Source: Myxosarcina sp. GA_180221_E-2-1-MAG-40_15 (GTDB taxonomy: Bacteria; Cyanobacteriota; Cyanobacteriia; Cyanobacteriales; Xenococcaceae). From it: a DNA stretch of 64,000 nucleotides. Location: assembly GCA_020692205.1 (NCBI GenBank), contig JAIMKV010000001.1, positions 108,259 through 172,258 on the forward strand, given 5' to 3'. The translations under genes and the position numbers were made by a program. The first letter of the stretch is position 1. The number at the start of each line of letters is the position of its first letter. The notes below the pieces were generated by a model, which made no database searches, was not told the origin of the DNA, and worked only from the letters and a program-made list of their open reading frames with translations. Positions 44,565 to 54,214 of this stretch are shown here, one piece after another.

Positions 44565-44925
44565 ATGAGGTCTTCTTGGCAGAAGCGAGCTAATCACCCT
44601 GCTTAAGCAAGAATTGAAGGTAGTTGAATCGCCTTCCCAATTAATTTTTGTAAAGTATCATTGCGGTAGGTTTATTTTTCTGGCTTGATAAGAATAGCCA
44701 AAAATTATATATCGTGTTTTATAGCTCTTTCTGTTCAAAGAGAGCAAAAAGATCAGCAAAATTTGATCGCAGTCTCTTAACAAGCGATGATGGTTAAACC
44801 CCAATTATGATAACGCATCACTCAGTTAGTGATCAATCATTAACCATAAGTGAATGAGACGATCAATCGTCATTATCTTCATTTAGGATCGAGCTTTAAT
44901 TTTATTGATAGGAGTAACCTGACTT
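44565..44925 (+). promoter_or_regulatory. Leader region with nested hairpins before the 180-residue protein gene
   Basis: ATGGTTAA (44790-44797) pairs with TTAACCAT (44840-44847), enclosing ATCACT-CAGTT-AGTGAT (44817-44833). A second perfect hairpin, GACGAT-CA-ATCGTC, lies at 44858-44871. A GGAG ribosome-binding sequence (44911-44914) precedes the ATG by 11 bases. The structures suggest a folded 5' leader, but no known riboswitch class is recognised. CTCTTT-ctgttc-AAAGAG (about 44726-44743) adds a further hairpin. No gene is seen in the interval. Confidence 0.45.
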
Positions 44926-45468
44926 ATGCAAATGCTCAAAAAGCTGTTCAATTCTAATAGTAAATACTATCTGGAATTAGACGAGATCAAAGAATCAGAG
45001 GTAGTACAAACTGCGGTTAAAACTGCGTCTAAAGCTGCTGAAGCTGTTAAAGAAAAAGCATCAGAAGTAGCTAAATCTCAACCCGTACAAGAAGCCGTCA
45101 AAACTGCTGCCGAAGTTCAGGACAAACTGTCATCTACTCTTACGGAAGAAAAGGCAGTTGAAACTAAGTCAGCTAAACCAAAGAATAAGGCAAGCAAATC
45201 TGAGCAAAATGGCAAGGTAGCTGAATCTACCGCAGAAACCAAACCAACCCAAGAACATAATGGTGCATCTTCTTTCGAGCCGCCATTTTGGGTTGCTGCT
45301 ATGTACAACAATAATGGCAGTAACACAAATGGCAACGCTAAGATGCCAGAACAAACCTTTGCTACAGATAATTTGATGCCTACAGTGACTAAATATCGTC
45401 GTCGTCCTGGCGGTAGCTTGAACAAATTTAAAGATATGGCAAAACAAGCTAAGACTCCCAAGAGCTAG
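44926..45468 (+). CDS. Alanine/lysine-rich helical protein, unknown function
   Basis: A 180-residue soluble protein. Residues about 25-75 form an amphipathic helix of alanine, lysine, glutamate and valine repeats (VQTAVKTASKAAEAVKEKAS; EVAKSQPVQEAVKTAAEVQD), LEA-like in style. A polar linker follows, then a conserved-looking tail: SFEPPFWVAAMYNN, PEQTFATDNLMPTVTKYRRR and PGGSLNKFKDMAKQ. The start MQMLKKLFNSNSKYYLELDE may be a short amphipathic anchor. I do not recognise a named family. It is followed by an intrinsic terminator and then acpP. Confidence 0.75.
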   Translation: MQMLKKLFNSNSKYYLELDEIKESEVVQTAVKTASKAAEAVKEKASEVAKSQPVQEAVKTAAEVQDKLSSTLTEEKAVETKSAKPKNKASKSEQNGKVAESTAETKPTQEHNGASSFEPPFWVAAMYNNNGSNTNGNAKMPEQTFATDNLMPTVTKYRRRPGGSLNKFKDMAKQAKTPKS

Positions 45469-45531
45469 ACTGCTAGCCAATTCTCGGTAAATGGCATTAA
45501 AAGTGTTCTCTAGCAGCAAAGCAACACCCGT

Positions 45532-45576
45532 AGACGGAAGAATTATCTTCACAAAGGTAGCCTTCCGTCTTGGTTT
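45532..45576 (+). terminator. Intrinsic terminator after the 180-residue protein gene
   Basis: AGACGGAAG (45532-45540) pairs perfectly with CTTCCGTCT (45562-45570) and is followed by TGGTTTT. It lies about 65 bp after the stop and separates this gene from acpP. Confidence 0.7.
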
Positions 45577-45790
45577 TGATAGTTTATAATTTCAAAGCTA
45601 AATCCGAATCCGCTCTGGGGTCAGGCAAGCAATTGTAGATTTGCAATTAACTTTGTCCCCCTTTCAGATAAGATGGGAATTGCCGCTTTTTTATTTAAGC
45701 CAGGGTTTGGTTTGATTGGAGAAAAATCCCGTCTATTGCTGAACATATATTTATTTTTGTTGAAACGGGTTACTTAGTAGGAAAGAATTA

Positions 45791-46036
45791 ATGAATCAAG
45801 AAATTTTTGAAAAGGTAAAAAGTATTGTAGTAGATCAACTAGAAGTTGAAGCAGATCGAGTTACACCAGAAGCCAGCTTTGCTAACGATTTAGGTGCTGA
45901 TTCTCTGGATACGGTAGAGTTGGTCATGGCTTTGGAAGAAGAATTTAATATTGAGATTCCTGATGAAGCAGCAGAACAAATAGACACAGTTGGTAAAGCA
46001 GTCGACCATATTAGCGCCGAAACCGCTGCTGCGTAG
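45791..46036 (+). CDS. acpP: Acyl carrier protein
   Basis: An 81-residue acidic protein carrying growing acyl chains in fatty acid synthesis. The phosphopantetheine site is S38 in [20 protein letters not shown], and the four-helix pattern is complete ([20 protein letters not shown] at the end). fabF follows 210 bp downstream on the same strand, the typical acpP-fabF order in bacteria. The length is normal. Confidence 0.97.
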   Translation: MNQEIFEKVKSIVVDQLEVEADRVTPEASFANDLGADSLDTVELVMALEEEFNIEIPDEAAEQIDTVGKAVDHISAETAAA

Positions 46037-46246
46037 CTCAATTGATTTTCTAGCTTGAGTTCGGATGTGCTATGGCTGCCGAAAATGGTGCCGAACTAAT
46101 CGTTAAAAAGAGCAAATTAAATCAATAAAGATTTGCTAACATCACTATGCCACTGACGAGGACAATTGGAGAAAATAGTGAAAGCGAAAACGCCAAACGG
46201 CAGCCAAAGCAAATAGTGCTATATCAAAAGCGTAAACAGAGCAAAA

Positions 46247-47497
46247 ATGACAAATAGGCAAAGCAAGCGAGTTGTAATTACAGGCTTGGGTGCAGTTACT
46301 CCCATCGGCAACAATTTGGCGGATTACTGGGACGGTTTATTGCAGGGGCGTAATGGGGTAGGTGCGGTAACTCTATTCGATGCTTCAGAACATGCCTGTC
46401 AAATTGCTGCGGAAGTTAAAGATTTTGATCCGCATCTTTATTTAGATAAAAAGGATGCGAAGCGGATGGATCGCTTTGCTCAGTTTGGCGTGTGCGCCAG
46501 CAAGCAGGCGATCGCCGATGCCAATTTCGTCATTGATGAACTTAATGCCGATCAAGTAGGAGTGCTAATTGGGACAGGGGTTGGCGGTTTGAGGGTAATG
46601 GAGACGCAAAACGAGAATTTAATTACCAAAGGGCCGAGAAAAGTTAGTCCCTTCACTATTCCGATGATGATTGCTAACATGGCAGCGGGTTTGACGGCAA
46701 TTCATACAGGGGCTAAAGGTCCTAATTCCTGTACTGTAACTGCTTGTGCAGCAGGCTCTCACGCTATTGGCGATGCCTTTAGGTTGATCCAAGGAGGCTA
46801 TGCCAGCGCCATGATCTGCGGTGGTGCAGAAGCAGCGGTAACTCCTCTTTCCTATGCTGGTTTTTGTTCGGCAAAAGCTCTTTCGACTCGTAACGACGAT
46901 CCTACCCACGCCAGCCGACCCTTTGATCGCGATCGCGATGGATTTGTGATGGGAGAAGGTTCAGGGATTTTGTTGCTGGAAGAATTAGAACATGCCTTAG
47001 CCCGGGGAGCAAAAATTTACGCCGAAGTAGCAGGCTATGGCATGACCTGTGATGCTTATCATATGACTTCTCCCATACCAGGAGGACAGGGTGCGGCTAA
47101 AGCCATCGAATTAGCTCTAGCAGATGGCAATCTTAGTCCAGAACAGGTTGATTATATTAACGCCCACGGTACAAGTACCCAAGCCAACGATTCCAATGAA
47201 ACCAAGGCGATCAAAAAGGCTCTGGGGGCAAGAGCCAAACAAATTGTCGTCAGCTCGACTAAATCGATGACTGGTCACTTGCTGGGCGGCTCGGGAGGAA
47301 TTGAGGCGGTAGCTACAGTAATGGCGATCGCTAATAATCAAGTACCCCCGACGATTAATTTAGTCAACCCAGATCCTGATTGCGATTTAGACTACATAGC
47401 TAACTCTAGCCGCAACTATCAAGTTAATGTAGGTTTATCTAACTCTTTTGGTTTTGGTGGTCATAATGTGACTCTAGCTTTTAAAAAATATAGCTAA
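46247..47497 (+). CDS. fabF: 3-oxoacyl-[acyl-carrier-protein] synthase II
   Basis: The 416-residue KASII condensing enzyme elongates acyl-ACP with malonyl-ACP. The catalytic cysteine is in NSCTVTACAAGSHAIGDAFR near residue 167; the two active-site histidines lie in YINAHGTSTQANDSNETKAI and SSTKSMTGHLLGGSGGIEAV; the glycine-rich tail is NSFGFGGHNVTLAFKKYS. Length and motifs match cyanobacterial FabF. acpP lies upstream and tkt downstream on the same strand, the order seen in several cyanobacteria. Confidence 0.97.
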   Translation: MTNRQSKRVVITGLGAVTPIGNNLADYWDGLLQGRNGVGAVTLFDASEHACQIAAEVKDFDPHLYLDKKDAKRMDRFAQFGVCASKQAIADANFVIDELNADQVGVLIGTGVGGLRVMETQNENLITKGPRKVSPFTIPMMIANMAAGLTAIHTGAKGPNSCTVTACAAGSHAIGDAFRLIQGGYASAMICGGAEAAVTPLSYAGFCSAKALSTRNDDPTHASRPFDRDRDGFVMGEGSGILLLEELEHALARGAKIYAEVAGYGMTCDAYHMTSPIPGGQGAAKAIELALADGNLSPEQVDYINAHGTSTQANDSNETKAIKKALGARAKQIVVSSTKSMTGHLLGGSGGIEAVATVMAIANNQVPPTINLVNPDPDCDLDYIANSSRNYQVNVGLSNSFGFGGHNVTLAFKKYS

Positions 47498-47535
47498 TAT
47501 TAGATTTTGAGGCAGCAAATTAGCTAGAGCAAATT

Positions 47536-47605
47536 CGCTCCATACAGCCGATACTTTTAATGTACGGCTAATCAATCATCTATTTGCCAATTTATTGATG
47601 GAGCG
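47536..47605 (+). other. Structured RNA candidate between fabF and tkt
   Basis: CGCTCCAT (47536-47543) pairs perfectly with ATGGAGCG (47598-47605). Inside, AGCCG (47546-47550) pairs with CGGCT (47565-47569). No U-run follows, so this is either a processing or leader structure of tkt or a weak terminator of fabF. Confidence 0.4.
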
Positions 47606-47785
47606 ATGCAGTTTAGCTGATTTTGGAGGTGTTGGAACTTGCTAGCTGTTGCTAAGGGATGAGAAGATAAGAAAAAGACTTGTTACCAGCTTGTAAGATT
47701 TAGCTTTTAAGCCCAAGCACCTTCTTTGGTACGTCAAACCACCCTCAAATTTTTTGTTTATCGTAGTTTATTTTAAATAACCAAT

Positions 47786-49813
47786 ATGGTAGTTGCAACC
47801 CAATCGACTAAATCAGTTGAAGAACTTTGTATTAATTCAATTCGTTTTTTAGCAATAGATGCAATAGAAAAGGCTAGTTCTGGACATCCAGGATTGCCGA
47901 TGGGAGCTGCGCCGATGGCTTTTGTGCTGTGGGATCAGTTCATGCGTTTTAATCCTAAAAATCCTCAATGGTTCAATCGCGATCGCTTTGTGCTTTCTGC
48001 GGGTCATGGTTCAATGTTACAGTATGCTCTGATGTATCTTGCAGGCTACGAGAGCGTATCTATTGAGGATATCAAACAGTTTCGCCAGTGGGGTTCTAGT
48101 ACTGCTGGACATCCAGAAAACTTTGTGACCGAAGGAATTGAAGTTACTACAGGACCTTTGGGTCAAGGGATTGCTAACGGGGTAGGTTTAGCTGTAGCAG
48201 AGGCTCATCTAGCAGCTAAATTCAACAAAGACGATGCAAAGTTAGTCGATCACTATACCTATGTAATCCTTGGTGATGGCTGCAACATGGAAGGAATTTC
48301 TGGTGAAGCCTGTTCTTTCGCAGGACATCAAGGATTGGGTAAGCTAATTGCTCTTTATGATGACAATCATATCTCCATTGATGGTTCAACTGATGTCGCC
48401 TTTACCGAAGACGTTTCTAAACGTTTTGAGTCTTATGGCTGGCACGTACTCCATGTCGAAGACGGCAATACAGATCTAGAAGCGATCGCCAAAGCAATTG
48501 AATCGGCTAAATCGATCACCGACAAACCCACCATGATCAAGGTGACAACTACCATCGGCTATGGTGCGCCCAACAAACAAAACACCGCTGGAATTCATGG
48601 TTCGGCTTTAGGCGGAGACGAAATTAAGCTAACTCGCAAGAACCTAGGCTGGACTTGCGAGTCTTTTGAAGTTCCTGAAGAAGCAATTAACCATATGCGT
48701 CAAGCAATTGAGCGTGGTGCTACCCAAGAGCAAGAGTGGAATCAGCTATTATCTGACTACAAGTCCAAGTATCCCGAAGAAGCAGCAGAATTCGAGCGTT
48801 ATCTTAGTGGCAAACTACCTGAGGGTTGGGATCAAGTATTGCCTACCTACACTCCTGAAGATAAAGCTTTAGCAACTCGTAAACACTCTGAAACTTGCTT
48901 AAATAAACTAGCTCCTGTACTGCCCGAATTAATTGGTGGCTCGGCGGATTTAACCCACTCTAACCTAACTGAGCTTAAAGGCTTTGGCGATTTCCAAAAA
49001 GGTGAATATCAAAACCGCAACATCCACTTTGGGGTGCGCGAACACGGGATGGGAGCAATCTGTAACGGTATTTCTCTACATAATTCTGGTTTGATCCCTT
49101 ACGGTGCAACCTTCCTGATTTTCACCGACTACATGCGGGCGGCAATTCGTTTATCAGCTCTGTCTGAAGTCGGCGTAATTTGGGTCATGACTCACGACTC
49201 CATCGGACAAGGAGAAGATGGCCCGACGCACCAGCCGATTGAAACATTAGCCTCTTTAAGAGCTATTCCCAATCTAACGGTAATTCGTCCTGCCGATGGT
49301 AATGAGGTTTCGGGCGCATATAAGGTTGCTATTGAACACGCTAAACAGAAAAAGCCAACCTTGATGGCCTTCTCGCGTCAAGGTTTACCAAACCTGGAAG
49401 GTACTTCGATGGAGAAAGCTACTAAAGGTGCTTATATCCTTTCCTGTGGTTTTGCTCCCGAAGAACTCGATCTAATCCTGATTGGTACTGGTAGCGAACT
49501 TCAGCTTTGTGCAGCAGCAGCCGACAAGCTCAGGGCTGAAGGTAAAAAAGTGCGCGTGGTTTCGATGCCTTCTTGGGAGCTGTTTGAGGCTCAAGACGAA
49601 GCTTACAAGGATTCTGTACTACCAAAAGTTGCTAATAAGCGTCTATCGGTGGAAGCCGCTTCTAGCTTTGGTTGGCAGAAATATACTGGTTTTGAGGGGG
49701 GGTCAGTCAGTATTGAACGCTTTGGTGCCTCCGCTCCTGGTGCAGTGTGTTTAGAAAAATTTGGCTTCAGCGTCGATAATGTGGTGGCAAAAGCCAAAGA
49801 AGTAATTGGCTAA
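47786..49813 (+). CDS. tkt: Transketolase
   Basis: A 675-residue thiamine-diphosphate enzyme moving two-carbon units in the Calvin cycle and pentose phosphate pathway. Family landmarks are [40 protein letters not shown], the thiamine-diphosphate motif [20 protein letters not shown] and the catalytic glutamate region [20 protein letters not shown]. The C-terminus is intact ([19 protein letters not shown]). A strong intrinsic terminator follows. The long 288-bp gap from fabF allows its own promoter. Confidence 0.97.
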   Translation: MVVATQSTKSVEELCINSIRFLAIDAIEKASSGHPGLPMGAAPMAFVLWDQFMRFNPKNPQWFNRDRFVLSAGHGSMLQYALMYLAGYESVSIEDIKQFRQWGSSTAGHPENFVTEGIEVTTGPLGQGIANGVGLAVAEAHLAAKFNKDDAKLVDHYTYVILGDGCNMEGISGEACSFAGHQGLGKLIALYDDNHISIDGSTDVAFTEDVSKRFESYGWHVLHVEDGNTDLEAIAKAIESAKSITDKPTMIKVTTTIGYGAPNKQNTAGIHGSALGGDEIKLTRKNLGWTCESFEVPEEAINHMRQAIERGATQEQEWNQLLSDYKSKYPEEAAEFERYLSGKLPEGWDQVLPTYTPEDKALATRKHSETCLNKLAPVLPELIGGSADLTHSNLTELKGFGDFQKGEYQNRNIHFGVREHGMGAICNGISLHNSGLIPYGATFLIFTDYMRAAIRLSALSEVGVIWVMTHDSIGQGEDGPTHQPIETLASLRAIPNLTVIRPADGNEVSGAYKVAIEHAKQKKPTLMAFSRQGLPNLEGTSMEKATKGAYILSCGFAPEELDLILIGTGSELQLCAAAADKLRAEGKKVRVVSMPSWELFEAQDEAYKDSVLPKVANKRLSVEAASSFGWQKYTGFEGGSVSIERFGASAPGAVCLEKFGFSVDNVVAKAKEVIG

Positions 49814-49852
49814 TTTTACTAATTGGAATTGGTTAAATATTTCATAATGATC

Positions 49853-49882
49853 AAAAAGCCCTGTAGATCAACGGGGCTTTTT
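49853..49882 (+). terminator. Intrinsic terminator of tkt
   Basis: AAAAAGCCC (49853-49861) pairs with GGGCTTTTT (49874-49882), giving a nine-base stem ending in a run of five U. It lies 40 bases after the tkt stop. Confidence 0.88.
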
Positions 49883-49941
49883 GATTAGAGCTATATTGTG
49901 AGTGCAAACAGCAGCGTTTCGCGAAATACGCCCTTGAGCAA

Positions 49942-51018
49942 TCAATGAACCACAATTTCGATCTGGCGACTATCCATCGCTTTAACAAATAGCTCAGTTG
50001 GTAATGCTTGCTCCACGGGATAAATACCTGGCTGGTTTAACTTACCCTCTAACAACAATTGCGCGATCGCACCCGTACCTGCTCCTGCGGCGATCGCCGT
50101 ATCTTGATGTACCATGGTGCTGAGATAGGTATAAGCTTGACCCGCTTTTTGTCCCGTAATTTCGACCCGCATCGCTACTCCCGTGCCGCTAAAGCGATCG
50201 GTAACTTTGGTCATGGCATAGCTGACGCGGGAAAAAAATTCAATTCCCTGGGGACTGCTAACCCAAGCTTGGGGAAAGATGTGTGCCGTAATCCAGGTTA
50301 AATGATTGTACCAATCAGGGATTGAGCCGAATTTGGTAATTACGGTATCTACAGGAAAAGAATCAGCAAAGGTGTAGGTTTCTGGGACATCAAACCAATA
50401 TACCCCTGTTTTACCGTAGGGTTGAGGAAACACAATTATTTCCCGCTCACTGTAGGGCGATCTATCCTGCCATTTACCGTCGATCCAGGCAGAGAACTTG
50501 TTTTTTAAGCCCAAAAAGGTAGTCCGCATTACGGTTAGTCCTGCGCCGCCTGAACCCGCGACTACATAGCTTAAATGAATCTTGGCTGGTCGCTCAAACT
50601 GTTCTATTCCCTGTTTAACCATGCTGTTAGAGATACCAGGAAATATTCCCGTATTCAAAATCGCCGTGACTCCCTTGGCGATCGCCCGCTCACGATGTTG
50701 GATGACTCGTTGATAAAAAGAACGATGATCGCTGACATCAATATAATTAACTCCTTGCTCAATACAGGTTTCTAACACGCTGCCGTCTCGATAATGAAAT
50801 GGCCCAGCACAGTGTATTACTAAATCTTGCTCGGCGATCGCACTTTGCAGCTGCTGGCGATCTGCCAAATCTAAAGCGATAAATCGTAGCGGAAGATCAA
50901 CCTGCTGAGTCTGACGCGAGGTGATCGTAACTTCGGCATCAGTATGGTTGATAAGATCTCGCGCCACGCTTTTACCAATTCTGCCATAGCCGCCAAGCAC
51001 CAAAACTTTTTTTGTCAT
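49942..51018 (-). CDS. Saccharopine dehydrogenase-like NADP-binding protein
   Basis: The 358-residue product begins VLVLGGYGRIGKSVARDLIN, a Rossmann loop like that of saccharopine dehydrogenase/homospermidine synthase-type proteins. The next region QDLVIHCAGPFHYRDGSVLE and NYIDVSDHRSFYQRVIQHRE, and the later TGIFPGISNSMVKQG, are typical of the saccharopine reductase-like group of uncharacterised oxidoreductases. It is convergent with tkt and shares the 128-bp gap that holds the tkt terminator. The substrate is unknown. Confidence 0.87.
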   Translation of the reverse strand: MTKKVLVLGGYGRIGKSVARDLINHTDAEVTITSRQTQQVDLPLRFIALDLADRQQLQSAIAEQDLVIHCAGPFHYRDGSVLETCIEQGVNYIDVSDHRSFYQRVIQHRERAIAKGVTAILNTGIFPGISNSMVKQGIEQFERPAKIHLSYVVAGSGGAGLTVMRTTFLGLKNKFSAWIDGKWQDRSPYSEREIIVFPQPYGKTGVYWFDVPETYTFADSFPVDTVITKFGSIPDWYNHLTWITAHIFPQAWVSSPQGIEFFSRVSYAMTKVTDRFSGTGVAMRVEITGQKAGQAYTYLSTMVHQDTAIAAGAGTGAIAQLLLEGKLNQPGIYPVEQALPTELFVKAMDSRQIEIVVH

Positions 51019-51195
51019 CTCACCATACTCTTGGTTGAATTTATGATAGCAAAGCTAAGCTGGTTAAGGCTCTTCCACATTTTATAGTCGTACAAAATTA
51101 GCGATAGACAGTTAGGGTAATCGGCATCATTGAGTAGGTAGTAGATCTTAGTAAGAAAACGTCCTAACATTATCTAGTATTGCTAGATCTCGACT

Positions 51196-52104
51196 GTGAA
51201 CAACAATAGTTTATATTTTTTAATCGTCAATTATCATTCTAGTGAACTAGTTACACGTCTAATTAATTCTTTGCAGCTAAGTTCTCAAGATCGCGAGGGA
51301 ACAGTTATTGTCAATAATTCCCCTGAAGACCAAAATATCTTTAAATTAAACAGCGATCGCATTAAAATAATCGCAGCCTCAGAAAATCTGGGTTTTGGTA
51401 AGGCGTGTAACTTGGGACTAACTTGGATTTACCAGGAAAATAGTCAAGCAATTGTTTGGTTGATTAACCCCGATGCCTATTTTGATTCAGATGTAGCAGC
51501 CAAGGCGATCGCTTTTTTCGAGTGTCATCCCCAAATTTCCATCTTAGGCACGACAGTTTATAATTCTCAAGGACAAATTACTTCTGCTGGCGGTATTTTT
51601 ACACCCAATACTGCTGCTTTAGCTATTATCGATTCATTACCCGAAGATCTCAAGCAAGACTATGTTAAAACAGATTGGGTGAGTGGCTGTAGTCTCTTAA
51701 TCAACTTGGCTAATTTTAACCAATGTCCTCAATTCGATCCGCGCTATTTTTTATATTACGAAGACTTAGACTTTTGCCTCCGCTATGGTCAACAGGGTCA
51801 TCAAATCGCCGTCACTCATTTGTTAACAGTAATTCATGATACGTCTTCGATTACTGATCGCAACATCAGGCAAAAGTATCGCCACATAACCTATAGCTAT
51901 CTAATTCATCTGGAAAAATATGCTAGCCTGCCTATTTTTTGGCTGATCAATACACGCCTGCTGATCAATACTTTTAGATTACTGATTGTTAGACCCCAAC
52001 AGGGTTTAGGCAAACTAGTGGGTATTTATCACTATTGGCGATCTAGATCTAGATTAGTTATAGTCATTTTCAATAAAAACCAGATGAATAACAAAAACGC
52101 TTGA
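51196..52104 (+). CDS. Glycosyltransferase family 2
   Basis: Starts with GTG at 51196. The 302-residue protein has an N-terminal GT-A fold: FLIVNYHSSELVTRLINSLQ, the D-x-D-like VWLINPDAYFDSDVAAKAIA, SGCSLLINLANFNQCPQFDP and YFLYYEDLDFCLRYGQQGHQ (the E-D-x-D-x-x-x-R motif of rhamnosyltransferase-type enzymes). Two hydrophobic stretches after residue 240 suggest membrane association. It probably adds a sugar to a surface polysaccharide, but no other polysaccharide gene is adjacent. Confidence 0.92.
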   Translation: MNNNSLYFLIVNYHSSELVTRLINSLQLSSQDREGTVIVNNSPEDQNIFKLNSDRIKIIAASENLGFGKACNLGLTWIYQENSQAIVWLINPDAYFDSDVAAKAIAFFECHPQISILGTTVYNSQGQITSAGGIFTPNTAALAIIDSLPEDLKQDYVKTDWVSGCSLLINLANFNQCPQFDPRYFLYYEDLDFCLRYGQQGHQIAVTHLLTVIHDTSSITDRNIRQKYRHITYSYLIHLEKYASLPIFWLINTRLLINTFRLLIVRPQQGLGKLVGIYHYWRSRSRLVIVIFNKNQMNNKNA

Positions 52105-52240
52105 CAAGTCGCCGTAAAGTAGGGGCTCTTCCCTAAAGGATATGCGTAGCGGTATGCTTTAGCACTCGCTTTCATAAAGGACTAACTTCGTGTCGCGCCG
52201 AAGCGCGAAGCGTCCCTACGACTTCTGACTATTGAGATAA
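52105..52240. repeat. Dispersed repeat segment with TATGCGTAGCGGTATGC
   Basis: The interval contains CCTAAAGGA, TATGCGTAGCGGTATGC (52141-52157), the GC-rich inverted set TCGCGCCGAAGCGCGA, and a heptamer-like CGACTTCTGACT. A 17-base block here differs by two bases from TATGCGAAGCGGTATAC at 58054-58070. No open frame is supported. Confidence 0.6.
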
Positions 52241-52313
52241 TCTTACTTGAGAAAGAGAACGATCGCTGGTGGTAATTGCTTAAATAAAGAGTAGTAGATA
52301 AATTGGGGGAGTT

Positions 52314-53252
52314 ATGGCTACAGGAATGATGATTGAGGGTAAATGGAAAAACGAAGCTTACGAAAAAGATCAAAAAGGACGTTTTCAACGCAATCCAACT
52401 ACCTTTCGCGATCGCATTACTGCTGATGGTTCGAGTGGATTTCCTGCCGTTGGAGATCGCTATCATCTTTATGTATCCTATGCTTGTCCTTGGGCGCATC
52501 GCACCCTAATCATGCGAAATTTAAAAGGCTTGAGCGATGTCATCAGTATTTCAGTTGTTGATCCTTTAATGGCAGAAGATGGTTGGGAATTTTCTGATTT
52601 TCGGGGGACGATTCCCGATACTGTCAACCAAACCAAGTATTTAAGAGAAGTATATGCGATCGCCGACTCTGAATATACTGGCAGGGTTACAGTGCCGATT
52701 TTATGGGATAAACAAACCGCAACCATCGTTAATAATGAATCCCGCGAAATTATTCGCATGTTCGATACTCAGTTTGGCGATCTAGCTCAAAACCAAGTCG
52801 ATTTGTATCCTGAAGCAATACAGACCAAGATAGATCAGGCGATCGACGATATTTACGAGCCAATTAATAACGGAGTTTATAAAGCAGGATTTGCCAAATC
52901 TCAGGCAGCCTATGAAGAAGCGGTTCAAGAACTATTTGCTGCCTTGGATTATTGGGAAGAGATTTTAACGCAACAAGACTATCTTTGTGGATCTAGTTTG
53001 ACTGAGGCAGATATTTGTCTGTTTACTACTCTGTATCGTTTTGATGCGGTTTATTACGTGCATTTTAAATGCAATCTGCGTCATATCTGGGATTATCCTA
53101 ACCTATGGAATTATCTCCAAAGAATTTATCAGTATCCTGGAGTCAAAGAAACCTGCAACTTAGAACATATCAAACTGCATTACTACCAAAGCCATCCACA
53201 CATAAACCCCAGCGGAATTGTTCCTTCTGGCCCATTGATCAAATTTGACTGA
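52314..53252 (+). CDS. Glutathionyl-hydroquinone reductase (Xi-class GST)
   Basis: A 312-residue protein with the Xi-class active site YVSYACPWAHRTLIMRNLKG, whose cysteine (C-P-W-A) removes glutathione from glutathionyl-hydroquinones. The GSH-binding stretch TVPILWDKQTATIVNNESRE and the C-terminal helical domain TEADICLFTTLYRFDAVYYV complete the family pattern. Such enzymes recycle quinone adducts and fit oxidative stress defence. ATGs at 52314, 52326 and 52329 are all possible starts. A palindromic terminator lies 37 bases beyond the stop. Confidence 0.95.
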   Translation: MATGMMIEGKWKNEAYEKDQKGRFQRNPTTFRDRITADGSSGFPAVGDRYHLYVSYACPWAHRTLIMRNLKGLSDVISISVVDPLMAEDGWEFSDFRGTIPDTVNQTKYLREVYAIADSEYTGRVTVPILWDKQTATIVNNESREIIRMFDTQFGDLAQNQVDLYPEAIQTKIDQAIDDIYEPINNGVYKAGFAKSQAAYEEAVQELFAALDYWEEILTQQDYLCGSSLTEADICLFTTLYRFDAVYYVHFKCNLRHIWDYPNLWNYLQRIYQYPGVKETCNLEHIKLHYYQSHPHINPSGIVPSGPLIKFD

Positions 53253-53620
53253 GTTTAACGCCCAATTCTACTGCGATTATGGGCAAGTTTAATAATGGAT
53301 AATTATTAATTATCCATTATTAATTGGTAATTTTTAGAGCCTGATCTGTACTTATACTCATTGCCCCAGCCTACCTCGGACGGGGTTGTAGCCAGCGTGA
53401 AAGCTTCAACAACAATTGACTAAAAAACTTAATTATCTTTTGGATTGCGCCTCTTCTTTCTTCGATGGTTGTTAACATAACTATTTTTTAAGCGATTTTT
53501 AAATAAATTGGCGATCGCATGGAATCAAAAAAATTTAAGCTTTAAACATGCTTATTTTTGGGTTAGATTACAGCGTTCAGACATTTCTAGGCTAGGCTTA
53601 TGGCTGAACGCGTTCTGCGG
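53253..53620. other. Gap with a palindromic terminator and a doubtful 35-codon frame
   Basis: Apart from the palindrome at 53289-53323, a minus-strand ATG frame (53371-53478) reads MLTTIEERRGAIQKIIKFFS then QLLLKLSRWLQPRPR. It is a basic amphipathic peptide with no ribosome-binding sequence and no recognised relative; chance is quite possible. Nothing else is seen. Confidence 0.35.
53289..53323. terminator. 35-bp perfect palindrome after the GST gene
   Basis: TTAATAATGGATAATTA and its inverted copy pair around a single central T (53306), followed on the plus strand by AATTTTT. It is probably a terminator; AT-rich stems like this also occur as dispersed repeats. Confidence 0.6.
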
Positions 53621-54175
53621 TTAAAGTTTGGCTTCCTGTCTGGCAAATAAAGCGATCGCCGCCTCAATAAATGCAGGAATATCGTCAGGGTTACGACTAG
53701 TAACTAAATTGCCGTCTACCACTACTTGTTCATCTACCCAGTTAGCACCCGCGTTTTCTAAGTCAGTTCTCAAAGAAGGCCAAGAGGTAAGCTTGCGTCC
53801 TTTTACAGCATCGGCTTCGATCAAAGTCCAAGGACCATGACAGATCGCTGCAACGGGTTTATCAACATTAAAAAAAGCTCTGGTAAACTGAACTGCCCTA
53901 CTATTAGTTCTTAGTTGGTCAGGATTAGCTACACCACCAGGAAGCAGTAAAGCATCGTAATCATCGGGGTTTACTTTGTCCAAAGGTAGATCGACCTGAA
54001 AATGATCGGCCTTATCAAAATGATTCCAACCCTGTACTTGTTCTCCCGCTGGGGAAATAAGATAAGTACTTGCTCCTGCATCGATAAATGCTTGGCGAGG
54101 TTCGGTCATTTCAACTTGTTCAAAGCCATTGGTGACCAAAATTGCAATGTTTTTGCCCTGTAATTCTTGTGACAT
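53621..54175 (-). CDS. DJ-1/PfpI family protein (YhbO-like)
   Basis: Start set at the ATG at 54175 (MSQELQGKNIAILVTNGFEQ). The 184-residue product has the nucleophile elbow AAICHGPWTLIEADAVKGRK (cysteine between I and H) and the acidic residue in VTNGFEQVEMTEP, the Glu-Cys pair of the family. YhbO/PfpI-like proteins act as stress-related deglycase or chaperone/protease-like enzymes; the exact activity is debated. It lies eight codons' distance from the lipoprotein gene on the same strand and is likely co-transcribed with it. Confidence 0.93.
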   Translation of the reverse strand: MSQELQGKNIAILVTNGFEQVEMTEPRQAFIDAGASTYLISPAGEQVQGWNHFDKADHFQVDLPLDKVNPDDYDALLLPGGVANPDQLRTNSRAVQFTRAFFNVDKPVAAICHGPWTLIEADAVKGRKLTSWPSLRTDLENAGANWVDEQVVVDGNLVTSRNPDDIPAFIEAAIALFARQEAKL

Positions 54176-54214
54176 GATTAAATTCTCTGTTTTATTTACG
54201 GGTGACAAATTTGA

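Noticed and set aside
45117..45552. Two minus-strand frames opposite the 180-residue protein gene
   Set aside because: Shadows of the plus-strand gene, which has a good ribosome-binding site and a terminator after it.
49853..49882. tRNA-like fold in the GATC-containing loop after tkt
   Set aside because: It is a plain intrinsic terminator; no cloverleaf, CCA end or T-arm GTTCGA sequence is present. No tRNA was found elsewhere.
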